Source: Vairimorpha ceranae (lineage: Eukaryota; Microsporidia; Nosematidae). Taken from it: a stretch of DNA of 56,129 nt. Of the stretch, positions 46,791-56,129 are shown one piece after another (position 1 is the first letter of the stretch; each line of letters opens with the position of its first letter). The position numbers and the translations under genes are program-made. Location of the stretch: NCBI RefSeq assembly GCF_000988165.1, contig NW_020169318.1, positions 1 through 56,129 on the forward strand, in the 5' to 3' direction. A model generated the notes under the pieces. It had not been told where the DNA came from. It did not search any database and worked only from the letters and a program-made list of their open reading frames with translations.

Positions 46791-49005
46791 AACGTTTTGT
46801 TTGCAGTTTTGTATATACAAAAAATTTAAATATTTTTTAGAAAAACAAATTATTAATTACAAGAAATTTATTTTGTTCAAGTACATAAAAAATACGTTTT
46901 ATAATCATCAATTTTTTATTTAAATAAGATAACACTTTGTTGTAAATTTGTCATAAATTTTCTATGGTGTCATTTTAACATCTTGTTACAAAACCTAGCA
47001 TTTTTATGACACATTAAATTTTAATTAGATTATTGCTAAATAGATTTAATTATTAAGTATCAAACCATAAAAATTTTAACACATAATTGAGGCTGTATTA
47101 TAACCTAACTAATTGTATCAAAAATACATTAAAAATGTTAAAACCTTAAAATATAAATTTTTAAGTATAATAAGAATGATTTATAAAGACAAATTAAAAA
47201 TACTACAAAAAAAGATTTAATTTTGAATGATAACAAGAATTACAATATTATTTTATCCCAACAAATTGTTTTTTTTTTTAGTTTTATATAAAAATTACTT
47301 ACTTAAGGTAACTTCTATTGATGTGATTAAAACGAAAACATTTTTCCATTATAAAAAAAAATTTTAATCGTTATGTTTACGCAATTTAACTTTATAATCT
47401 ATCTTTGAACTTTTTTTTAAATGTCCTGTCTTGTATTGTCCTGTTTTGTTCCCTTTATGAATATTTATACCTTTAAAAAAAAATTTTTTAAAAATTTATT
47501 TAATTTGCTTAGTACCAAAAAAATTTGAAAATTAATTTTATTAAGTTTTAATATTTCATTAAAAACCAACTAAATACAATTTTTTATTTACATATTAAGC
47601 TTGTTAAGAATTAAGCAAAGAAGGCAACAACTATTTAAAAATTTTTTTCTAATATTTTATCTATTATTATACATCAAATAATATCTACAGACAGAATTTA
47701 TAAAATGTCTAATTTTTTATAAAGTATACTGAATCGTAAATAGCCGTTGCTTAATTTTTTAAATCATATTTATGCTTTAAATTAAAAATATAAATATTAT
47801 TTCAACAAATAAAGCATAACTTTTGATTTATTTTATAAAATAATGCTGTTTGTTTTAGCAAAATTTATTAAAAAATTCATATGTCGCTTATCCTTGTTTT
47901 AAGTTGACCTTTTAAATTTTTTATGATAAACAGCCCGTTCTTTATTTGTATGTAATATTAGCTTGAATAATAATATTTTTTTTGTATTTATCATTTTTGC
48001 TTGTAACTACTTCTTAAGTTGTTATATATTTAGGCTCAAAATAAATTGTATTCTTTATTTTAATAAGATATAATCTAGATACACATTTTAGTGCATATAA
48101 TTTTAAACTTCTTTATTTTCACATATAATAGTACCCTAATATTAACTCATAATATGTAGTCCGCTGGTGTATGTTTAAAGCTCTAGCGCGTAAGCTTTTA
48201 AATTTGTTGCAATAATGTATGTCTATCCTATAACATAAAAAAATAAGCCTACTTTTTAACGTAATGTTAAATTATGAATGCAAAAGCAATAAAGTAGTAT
48301 TTTCTGATGTGAATTCATGGGATAATATTTATTCTAAAATATTATCTAAAAACTGTCATAAATGTGTTTATGTAGCACGGCTTTTGTAGGCAGAGAACTG
48401 CTTCTGGGTTCTGTATATATTATAAGAATTATTTTTACTGAACATTTTATTTTTATAATTTTTTTTACATTGTTTAATCTCTTAGAAGATACTAATAATT
48501 TTTTAAAATAATAGTTATGTCATGATGCAATCAGCACATAACCACGCTTTTAATTTGTTTGTTTACATCCAGTCTGTTTACATAATCATTATTCTTAAAT
48601 TAATAATTCACTTACTAATTAAATTCTATAAATACAGTTTTAACATCTTCATTTAACAATTGTTTATTTGTTTTTTTATTTTAATCTATTTAAGGCTATA
48701 AATTTATTTGTAACTGAAACTCCAAGAATAAGAAAGACGAGGCTATATGAATCCAAATAAACGAACTTATTGTAAAAGCCTTTTAAAACACGAAAAGTTG
48801 GTTTTCGATTTGTGTCTTTGACCCTAAGCGACTTTCATGTACAGTAGTAACCATAAAAAGCGCAATATTTTAACTTATGTAATATTTTAATTACGATGAT
48901 TATTTACTTACAAAATAAATAGTTTGCACAAATACTTAAACGTTTTTTGTCAATACTTATAAAGAAAAGTTCGTATGTATATGATAATTTAAAATCAATT
49001 AAAAA

Positions 49006-50280
49006 TGCCGGTCAAAAACATCAAAATTTATGATTTGGAGGAAAATTTTTTTGCCGTATTTTTTAAAAAAGTATAAAAAAATTTAAAATTTTAACCCATT
49101 GCTAAAAAGCTGGTTCTGAAAGATCGAGATTGTGTTATGTTATAAAAAAGGAATTAAACAATAAGAAGTTGCTAAAGAGTACGAAGTACATCCTTCAATT
49201 ATCACACGATTTAAACTAAAACTAAAAAAAAACAGAAATTTGTAGGGGTAGACCGAATCAGGCAAGCCAAATATTTTTTAAATAATGATTTAAATTTCCA
49301 AGAAAATTTTTTTATGAAGAACCAATACTTCGTAGCATAAAATTGCCTCAATATATGAAAATTAAACGTGGAAAAACAATATCTGCAAGAACTATAATAA
49401 TAAATTATGTGAAATATGGATTTTGGTTGTGTTTCTTGTAAAAAATCCCAATTGTCAAAAAAAAATATTAAGGCAATATTGGAGTGGGCTGAAAAACATG
49501 TTTTGTGTTCGTACGAGAGATGGTTTAGTATAATTTGGAGTGATGAATCTAAAATAAATCTTCATGGATCCGATAATAAAAGATAAATAGTAGAGAAAAA
49601 AATAAAAAGTATGATAAAGAAATCTCACACCAACTGTTAAGCATGGACGAAATAATATCATAGTATGGGCCTGTTTTAAAAGAAGGTGTCGGAAATATAC
49701 ATAAAATTAAAGAAATAATGGATTCAAAAGAGTATGCAAGAATTTTAGACACAAATTTAGCAACTTCATCTTAAAAACTTAAAAAAAAAATATTTTTCAG
49801 CATGATGACGATTTCAAGCATATAAGCAAGTATGTGAGAGAATATTTATATGATAGAAGAATATAAACCATAATTTGGCCTATACAATTACTTGATTTGA
49901 ATCCTATCGAGAATTAATGGTCAATTTTAAAGATTAATGTTGCTAAAAGAAGACCAAAGTAAATTACAGTTAGAGTAATTTACTACCGAAGAATAGAATA
50001 AAATCGATAAAGAAACATGTAAAATATTATTTCAAAGCATAATAATTGTTGTAAAGCCTTAATTGATGCAAAAAGTGGGTCATCTAAGTATCTAAATATT
50101 TACTGAGTTTTTTTGTCCACATTTTTTTTAAAAATTTTTCTAAGGCATTTTTCTAAGGCAAATTTAAATAAAAATAATATACAAATCCAAAAATGTAATT
50201 AAAATATGTGATAAAAATTCCAATGTAATTTAAAAGTTTTATTTACTCAAATTAAAATTCGAATTTTTTGACCATACTGT
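49006..50280 (+). mobile_element. Degenerate Tc1/mariner-type DNA transposon
   Basis: About 1.28 kb flanked by imperfect terminal inverted repeats of ~30-35 bp that share GGTCAAAAA (49010-49045 and 50245-50280). Between them, scattered over three frames: an HTH-like segment EVAKEYEVHPSIITRFKLK (about 49170), ISARTIIINYVKYGF, WSDESKINLHGSDNKR with the first catalytic Asp (about 49535-49585), the middle segment HGRNNIIVWACF, FQHDDDFKH (second Asp), and IQLLDLNPIEN (the DD-x-E region, about 49890-49915). Many stops and frameshifts make it inactive. The ORFs on the minus strand across 49455-49752 are shadows. Confidence 0.85.
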
Positions 50281-50559
50281 AAAAAAACTAATAAATAATT
50301 CAATTAATTCAAGGTTCTTGATTAATATGTAAAATTTAATTACACTTTAAAAAACGATTTTTTTCTAAATCATATAGATAAGTGTTAAGGTTTTAATAAA
50401 CGTATCACTGTAAATATTGTTTGTAAAAATTAAATATTTTTAAATGTTATAAGTACAAATTAATAGTTTGATCATGCAAACTTTTTATAAAAGGTACAGT
50501 AGCACAAAACATCATTATTTTATATAAAAAAGTAAAAAGACATCTTACTAAAAATTTTA

Positions 50560-51711
50560 TCATAAATGATCATTTAAATAAATATCACACGATTGATAAT
50601 GCTTTTTTGGGGTCTGAACTATGCAATTTATTTGTGTATTATAAAATTCTTTCAGATAATTTATGTCAAACATAAAAAAAATTTTCCTTTTCGTTGAATC
50701 AATCATTAGTTTAAAATCCAACTCGTTATTCTTCTTGTCGTAAACCAAGCATTTCAAATTTTTTACATCGATATCTTCTTGAAAGTTAAATAAAACAGTA
50801 ACGTAAGAATAGCCATGAAGAGAATCGATATTTTGATCGTAATCATGAAGTTCAAATTTGTAATTTGGATCCTTAGTTATAAAAAATAAATTGGTTAGAT
50901 CTCCAAAAAAGCAATTTAGTAAATGAATATCTTTAAAAGTTTTAAAATTCATATCAGAAAGCGTAAGCTCGTTCTTCCAAAAAATATTTAAATTATTTTT
51001 TACAAAATTTGTAAGAAATATAGGTATTTTATTTTGTAGAAGTTTATTATCTTTTTGTTGTAGTAATAAAATAAAATCTTTTAAAAAACTAATAATCTTA
51101 TCATAGTCTCTATCAAAAAATGCTAAAATGTAATCATTATTTTCTAAAGAATGCTTAATTCTTGATTCGGGCCTATTTGTTAAATCATGAAGAAGTTGGC
51201 GAGACAATGAAATTATTTTAAGCTTGCTGGACAGTATAAATTCTGTAAAATTATTTTGCATTTTCAAATTTATATCGCTAATATTTTTGGAGATCTTTTT
51301 GACTTTAATACCAACCCGAGATTCTAGCTCAATATTAAACAACATTGTGGGAATATGTATGTTAAGAAAATTGTTTTGATTTAAGGCTGTATTAAAATTA
51401 CAGTTGTAAAATATCTGATTGGTTCCTATAAAGTCATTTGAAAAACAATACAAGTTTTTAATGTAAGTATTGGTTGCTTGATTAGAATGAATATAAATAA
51501 ATCCTTGAATATTAGATTGTGGTGATTTGATTTCAGTTATAATTGGAATCTTATCATTTGATGAATAATAATTTTTCAGATAAAAGTCATATCTTAATGG
51601 GAAAGCATTGCGCAGATAAATTTCAAACATTTTATGCATTTGTGGAACTACTGATACTATTTGTAAAGAATAAATATAAGACACCCTAAATAATACATTT
51701 AATTTGTTCAT
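50560..51711 (-). CDS. Protein of unknown function (383-385 aa)
   Basis: A long intact frame between two decayed regions. CCC touches the ATG of MNKLNVLF; an ATG three bases further upstream (51717) gives two more residues, so the exact start is uncertain. The protein is Asn/Lys/Phe-rich with an N-terminal region (about 1-30) that could be a weak signal sequence or a helix, and no clear membrane span or domain. The absence of stops in such A+T-rich DNA supports a real gene. No family recognised; likely lineage-specific. Confidence 0.6.
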   Translation of the reverse strand: MNKLNVLFRVSYIYSLQIVSVVPQMHKMFEIYLRNAFPLRYDFYLKNYYSSNDKIPIITEIKSPQSNIQGFIYIHSNQATNTYIKNLYCFSNDFIGTNQIFYNCNFNTALNQNNFLNIHIPTMLFNIELESRVGIKVKKISKNISDINLKMQNNFTEFILSSKLKIISLSRQLLHDLTNRPESRIKHSLENNDYILAFFDRDYDKIISFLKDFILLLQQKDNKLLQNKIPIFLTNFVKNNLNIFWKNELTLSDMNFKTFKDIHLLNCFFGDLTNLFFITKDPNYKFELHDYDQNIDSLHGYSYVTVLFNFQEDIDVKNLKCLVYDKKNNELDFKLMIDSTKRKIFFMFDINYLKEFYNTQINCIVQTPKKHYQSCDIYLNDHL

Positions 51712-51970
51712 GGGCATTTTAATTTTTTTATTTTATAAAATTAATTATTTTTAGTGTAAATTGTGTTGTATCATACGGGCAGGTTTTTTTAACAAAAATT
51801 TAATTATAAGTAAATATTTTTTTTTATTTTTTTTAACTTTACTCGTCCTCATAGATTTGATCATATCATAATTTTTTATTTTTCCTTTGTTGTTTTGTAA
51901 ATTAAAAAAAGAAATTTTTAAAATTTCAAAAAATAAGTAATTGCTTTTTTAGTACATTTATAAAACTTGT

Positions 51971-52300
51971 GATTTTTTAATTAAAATGTCATCTTATTAA
52001 CGGATATAATAAAATTATATAATGTTGTGTTATTATATACTACATAAATAACGAGAACAAATATTCAAATTAAGGTTGCGGGATATTGTGTGGCGACCAG
52101 GTGCCTGAACGCCAATTATCAAGGAAACTTTAAATTTTTTAATTAAATCGTCTTTTGTTTGCAGATTTTATTAAATAATGTTGTATTTTTTTTACTACAT
52201 AAAAAAACGAAAGCAAATACTTTAAGTTAGATTTGAGTAATTAATCGTCGGGCCAGTTGCTTAAATGTCATTTGTCCAAAAAAAGATAAATTTTTAATCC
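51971..52300. repeat. Diverged tandem repeat, ~160-bp period
   Basis: Two copies, about 51971-52133 and 52134-52300, with shared landmarks in the same order: ATTTTTTAATTAAA, ATAATGTTGT, TACTACATAAA, ACGA-x-A-x-CAAATA, then a G+C-richer part (GGCGACCAGGTGCC in copy 1, CGGGCCAGTTGC in copy 2) and a final TTTTTAAT. A partial third copy may follow. The copies are well diverged, so it is an old duplication. Confidence 0.8.
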
Positions 52301-52676
52301 TAATCTACGATTTAAAAAGGAGAACAAAAAAGTTTTTTTAAGTCATAAGTTTGAGGTATTCTTATTGATAAATTTACTTATTTGATTTATTAAAAAATGT
52401 TTTTGTTTTCTTCTTCTTGTAGTACTGTTGTCTTTTATAGCTTTGGTAACTATTACTTAAAATGTGTTGAAAGCTGAAGTAACAAACTTTTTTTCTTGCG
52501 TAACATTATTAAAAGTTTAAATTTTATTGTAAGTAAATTATGTTTAAATAATACCATTCTAATATTCAAAAAATCATAAAAAATTGTTTAATTAAAGTTT
52601 TAATTTGATTGCGTTTTTATCCATTAATTAATTTGTACAAATCAATAAGTCCAGCATTAAGCATACTTATTTGAAT

Positions 52677-52892
52677 TTATTCTAAAGAGCAGCTTAAACA
52701 TATTTTTTTTCTAAATTTGTGAGCTTTGTCAGCCAGTAAACTTAAAGTCTTTACTTTATTTTTCCTAAGCATTTTCTTCAATTTGTCTACAGATTCACAA
52801 AATTTCGATTTTGCTTTTTTTTTATGTTCAACTGTACAATTTTATCCTTTCGTTTCTATTGTTATATCTATACCAAATGTTTTAGCATACAT
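52677..52892 (-). pseudogene. Decayed ORF with one internal stop (72 codons)
   Basis: One frame from ATG at 52892 to TAA at 52677 is open apart from one TAA at codon 17. It reads MYAKTFGIDITIETKG, stop, then NCTVEHKKKAKSKFCESVDK and a Lys-rich rest that ends in CLSCSLE. A Lys-rich protein segment this coherent in a desert full of stops suggests a former gene or element. No family assigned. It runs opposite to the pseudogene at 53.0-53.8 kb. Confidence 0.35.
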
Positions 52893-53044
52893 TATTTAAT
52901 TGTTAAAGATTTTGACACTTATAGGTGTTAGAGCAGGATGTGAAATTTCTAAAAATTGTAATTTATATTTCAACAGATATATTTGTATATTATTTCATTA
53001 ATTACTGCATTTAATATAACTTAAAAGATAAAGAAGATATATTA

Positions 53045-53830
53045 AGATTTAGTACAAGAGATCGTGGAAAAAGACAAAATTAAAACAAGAGTATCTACAA
53101 ATAGTAGACGAGCCATAAAAAGATGATATTTTGCTCCTAACAAGAAAAAAAAATTAATATTTAAATTAATATTACCAGCAAGGACCGAATTATTAAGTCA
53201 TGAATTATAAGTTATGGATATATTATCTAACTTTAATTAAATGAAACTAATTCATAAATCTTGTAAAAGAATAGCAAGTTATGTAACGACATGGCATATT
53301 AGTCAATTAAATACTATTAAAAAACAACAAGGTATAAAAATCCAACATTACCTTAAAGCTAATATCAAGCCTTTGTATTAAATAACGCTTAGAGTCTATC
53401 TCGTTGGAACTAAGATGAGAATATGATCAGAAAGGTTCTGTAGAGAAAGAAGTGGCTTAAACTGTATGCGCATTGGCTGGGAAATTAATTGTTAAAACTA
53501 AAATAAATGTTGGAGAAGAAGCTAAGAAATATTTAAAGATCTTATGAGCGCAAATAATAGCATAGCATTTTGCCCAGCACAACCAATGTAAATTAAGATC
53601 ATGAAATTATACATTATTTGTATTTACCCTATAATACAACTGGTCTACAGCTCATTAATCACAATAAAGATTTATTATTGGTGATAAGCAAGGAGTTAAA
53701 AGTATAAAAGAAATTTATTTTAAATTAACATGCTTTACTTAATAATACTCTTTCTAACAGCTAAGTCTGTACAATGTTGTTTTAAGAAACAAACATCGTT
53801 CAGAACTAGGATCTATTAAATAGTAATTAA
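53045..53830 (+). pseudogene. Decayed protein-coding relic, probably a mobile element
   Basis: A single frame spans about 53060-53480 with five or six in-frame stops: for example KTRVSTNSRRAIKR, stop, YFAPNKKKKLIFKLILPART, KRIASYVTTWHISQLNTIKK and QGIKIQHYLKANIKPLY. After a frameshift it continues with LAGKLIVKTKINVGEEAKKY. It ends with the QLSLYNVVLRNK segment that is also present at 46.7 kb. The shared tail links it to the retroelement relics of the first desert. Confidence 0.55.
53755..53825 (+). repeat. Retroelement-related fragment B
   Basis: Copy of fragment A (46707-46790). The frame reads QLSLYNVVLRNKHRSELGS, then a stop. Because the match is better kept at protein than DNA level, both probably derive from one coding element family. 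It forms the 3' part of the pseudogene ending at about 53830. Confidence 0.65.
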
Positions 53831-54919
53831 AAACTAGGAACATCTATTCTTGCCAAATAATTTTGTTAATTTATGTACTGAAAAAAATAAAAATATAGGT
53901 AAGATATCAAAAAAAAAATAAAATTATTAATATGATGATTTTTTTGCTTATTAAATATATTATTTAAAAATTCAAAGATATTCATAAATAAATTGGTGGC
54001 CTTAATCGTAAAAAAATGAATTTAAATGAAATTATTTCAACAAAATTATTAAAAAAATTTTTACATTATATTTGAAATAGCTCGAATTATTACAGTTATG
54101 TTTATAAATCTACTATGAGGTTTTTAATAGGAGTATAAATGAATATAAATGTTAATAAAATATCAAATATTTAAACAAATTAATGCAAAAATTAATAAAT
54201 GTGAAATAATTTGACAGATTTCGTTGATGCGAAAAAATTTATCGTAATAATGGAAATTTAAACAGCAAAAAATATTTAATTGCTTCACTAATGTTAATTA
54301 TTAATATCAAAACTGCCGCAAGTTTAAAGACTAAAACATTAAATTAGTATATAGACTCGTTAGAATTGAAAATATTACAAAGCAGGTGAGTTTTATATAT
54401 ATTTTATAAATTTAAGTATTTCTGTTTGGAAGCTATACATTACTGATTTTAAACAATAATATAATTTACAGTTTAGGTATTTATTTATATTTGAAATGAA
54501 TTCATGTTATTAGATAATTATCTTTTATACAGCAACAATTACGCTAAAATATTTTTAGAATAAAAACGTCTTTTTTTTTTAGCAATACATTGGTTTTGAT
54601 TATTGCTTTTTTTAAATTAATATCTCTTAATAATTCTTTAAATCTTAGAAATAGCTAAAAATAAATACTTGCTTGTTTAGTTATTTAAAAACCTTAACAA
54701 TTAAAAATTTATTTTTTATTTTTTTTAAATTTAAAAAACTATGTATAGGTTTTAAAAATGACCTAGAAATTAATAACGCCACATAAACTGATATGTATAA
54801 ATTAATTATTTATTAAATTGAAATTTTGCACACTTTTTTATATAAAAATTACTATTTTATAAAACACACAAATAAAAAAACTTTTTGATAAAAAGAGAAA
54901 AATCATATAAATAATAAGC

Positions 54920-55285
54920 TTAAATTTTACTTACTAAACAAGATATCTTACTTCTATTAGTCAATCCTTGTATCTCATCCTTTTCTAGTGTTTGTATCAT
55001 CAATAGACCACCAAAACTGGCATGGACTTTTATTTTATCTTTATAATCTTCTATTTGATAAATTGTACCATTCATTTGGTAGTCACATTTAACTTCTGTC
55101 TCATAGTTGTCATATATTTGAATATTCAATACGTCTTCATTATTTAACCTTATAAGTGTAGAGTGATAATCTAAAATACACTCATCATTATTATTACATT
55201 GTAAATAGGCACGAGATACATTTTGGTATAACTTTCCCTCTTTGTCAATACATTCAACTTTATATTTTTTATTTAAAACAAGCAT
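54920..55285 (-). CDS. RPB8: RNA polymerase I/II/III shared subunit RPB8 (RPABC3)
   Basis: A 121-residue protein of the RPB8 family (an OB-like fold). The most diagnostic segment is at the C-terminus: CDYQMNGTIYQIE followed by KVHASFGGLLMIQ, matching the Y-D-Y-V-M-Y-G-T-x-Y and S-F-G-G-L-L-M motifs. The start is the ATG of MLVLNKKYK, preceded by CCCTTCT; an upstream ATG would add seven residues. The protein is slightly shorter than yeast Rpb8 (146). Its partner RPB6 is at 5.3 kb. A possible copy of its 5' end lies 70 bp upstream. Confidence 0.82.
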   Translation of the reverse strand: MLVLNKKYKVECIDKEGKLYQNVSRAYLQCNNNDECILDYHSTLIRLNNEDVLNIQIYDNYETEVKCDYQMNGTIYQIEDYKDKIKVHASFGGLLMIQTLEKDEIQGLTNRSKISCLVSKI

Positions 55286-55354
55286 AGAAGGGTAATAAAT
55301 ATACACTACATATTTGATATATCATCATCAATGAAAAAGTTTGAATCTTAATAT

Positions 55355-55429
55355 TTATTTATTTTTTAACCCTCCTTTTTCTTGAAATTTGTAAAATTCT
55401 CTGTATTTTTTATTAAGAACGAGTAGCAT
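55355..55429 (-). pseudogene. Possible relic of the RPB8 5' end (24 codons)
   Basis: A short frame MLLVLNKKYREFYKFQEKGG followed by LKNK and a stop. Its start resembles RPB8 (MLVLNKKYKVECIDKEGKL) in protein and, more loosely, DNA (the shared block AATAAAAAATA). The frame is oriented like RPB8 and lies just upstream of it. A local duplication that decayed is the simplest reading, but the match is short. A regulatory upstream ORF is the alternative. A C-run (CCCCC) is about 17-21 bases upstream. Confidence 0.35.
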
Positions 55430-55454
55430 AAGTGTATCAGAGAATGGGGGAGAG

Positions 55455-55548
55455 CTGAATCTACCACAAAATTTGTTCAGTGGTGTCACTGAAGCGATAA
55501 GTCAAATATAAAAGAAAATACTAACCTTCAAATAAATAATTTAAGTTT
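55455..55548 (-). repeat. Dispersed ~93-bp repeat, right copy
   Basis: Reverse-complement copy of the block at 7549-7641. Here the palindromic core is CAGTGACACCACTG. It lies upstream of RPB8 and of the RPB8-like short frame. Confidence 0.85.
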
Positions 55549-55839
55549 AATTGACCATTTTAAGCACAGAGCATTGAAAATATGCATCTTTTTAAAAGTT
55601 ATATTTTTCATTTTTATTGTAAATATTATGCAATAATGGTTTTTTATAAGAGTTAAAAAATGTAAAATATAAAGCTTTATAAACAAAATACGCTTAAAAA
55701 TTGTAATGTACATGTGAAAGAAAGAATATGAGTAAAATAAGACGAAAATTTTGTTTTAGAAGGGACAGCTTAGGCAAATAATTAGTAAAGTACCCCTATT
55801 AAAATTACTTAAAAAAATATGAGAGAATTAATTTTTATT

Positions 55840-56129
55840 TTAAGAATGTTTTAATACGTAGTTAGATAAAAATTCTCTATTCTGTACTTTTTTATTTTGT
55901 AACATCCTTTTAACATCTTCTATATCAAATTTAACTGTACTAAATTTTGTATAATCATATACTTTATTATTCTCTAAATACTTAAGAAGACTATTAGATG
56001 TAAAATTATTAATGTTACGATTAATTATATAATTATTAATGTTTGATAATTTACATATTAAAGATATGTCAGAAATATCAATAGATAGTCTATCAATTAA
56101 ATAATAAAACTTATCCTTTCTATCTGTTG
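55840..56129 (-). CDS. Partial protein, 3' end only (95 aa visible)
   Basis: One frame is open from the window edge to a TAA at 55840-55842. It shows 95 residues, starting TDRKDKFYYLIDRLSIDISD and ending in SNYVLKHS. It is helical, Asn/Lys-rich and carries no membrane segment. There is no start in the window, so it continues past the right edge. Not recognised. Confidence 0.55.
   Translation of the reverse strand, partial: TDRKDKFYYLIDRLSIDISDISLICKLSNINNYIINRNINNFTSNSLLKYLENNKVYDYTKFSTVKFDIEDVKRMLQNKKVQNREFLSNYVLKHS

Larger units (their letters stand above)
44180..50559. other. Gene desert with mobile-element relics
   Basis: A 6.4-kb gap that contains no intact gene I can support. It holds a retroelement C-terminal relic (45439-45890), a related fragment (46707-46790) and a Tc1-like fossil (49006-50280). 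A slightly G+C-richer patch at 48160-48230 and a stretch at 48700-48850 that reads as protein with stops are the only other departures from plain A/T DNA. Confidence 0.6.
51718..54919. other. Second gene desert with tandem units and decayed ORFs
   Basis: A 3.2-kb gap. It contains the ~160-bp tandem units (51971-52300), a minus-strand relic (52677-52892), a plus-strand pseudogene (53045-53830) and otherwise A/T-rich DNA. From about 53830 to 54919 I see no feature. Confidence 0.6.

Noticed and set aside
47451..47530. 23-codon ORF after CCCTTT
   Set aside because: The translation is Lys/Phe-rich simple sequence in a poly-A/T stretch; it is not RPL41 or another known tiny ribosomal protein.
49455..49752. 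Two minus-strand ORFs of about 67 codons
   Set aside because: They lie antisense to the transposase relic and have no own support.
21217..55773. Shared 14-mer AAGGGACAGCTTAG at 21217-21230 and 55760-55773
   Set aside because: Flanks do not match, so 14 bp alone is not enough to call a repeat in 56 kb.
1..56129. CRISPR arrays, bacterial operons or introns
   Set aside because: No regularly spaced direct repeats with spacers occur; gene content is eukaryotic; no gene needed a splice to reach its expected start.

Overview
The window looks like a stretch of a microsporidian nuclear genome, most like the Nosema/Vairimorpha group. The DNA is very A+T rich by eye. Most genes are short intron-free versions of core eukaryotic genes. 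Nearly every confident start codon has a run of C (CCC/CCCC) 0-10 bases upstream, which is the known microsporidian start-site signal. I used that signal to choose starts, and several genes begin downstream of the longest possible ATG. Species is not determined.

Layout. 1-940: an unassigned G+C-richer island with several hairpins. 940-19988: dense core genes: CstF-64/RNA15-like, RPL26, a secreted protein, UTP18-like, V-ATPase e, RPB6, delta-COP, RPS15, CBP80-like, SEC31, a Pho85/Cdk5-like CDK, LSG1, NIF3, a B-type cyclin, a small bZIP protein and V-ATPase H. 19989-22417: a decayed gene-poor gap with a duplicated ~95-bp unit and ORF relics. 22418-44179: a second dense block: a surface protein, RPP1, MCM3, a reduced P1B ATPase, a Rad9-like clamp subunit, POP1, tRNA-Leu(AAG), calcineurin-B-like, a USO1 head, a DUF1749 hydrolase, AP sigma, SmG, a tandem B-box protein, RLP24, RPL9, an eIF3c-like protein and several lineage-specific proteins. 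44180-50559 and 51718-54919: transposon graveyards holding R2-like retroelement relics, a Tc1/mariner fossil with terminal inverted repeats, and ~160-bp tandem units. One protein of unknown function lies between them. The right edge carries RPB8, a possible relic of its 5' end, a repeat shared with position 7.6 kb, and the 3' end of an unidentified gene.

How the genes fit together. The set covers ribosome production (RPL26, RPS15, RPL9, LSG1, RLP24, UTP18-like), transcription and RNA processing (RPB6, RPB8, RNA15-like, CBP80-like, SmG, and POP1/RPP1 of RNase P/MRP), secretion (SEC31, delta-COP, AP sigma, USO1), the V-ATPase (subunits e and H), the cell cycle and DNA replication (CDK, cyclin B, MCM3, Rad9-like), and signalling or metal handling (calcineurin B-like, copper-type ATPase). 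Many proteins lack the outer domains of their yeast or human counterparts, as expected for microsporidia.

The items most worth a second look are: a ~93-bp repeat with a palindromic core present in opposite orientations near the two ends; a possible structured RNA at ~39.98-40.07 kb; the hairpin-rich island at the left edge; the 21-bp divergent start region at 35.45 kb; and paralogous decayed retroelement fragments. I do not see a clearly new multi-gene system.
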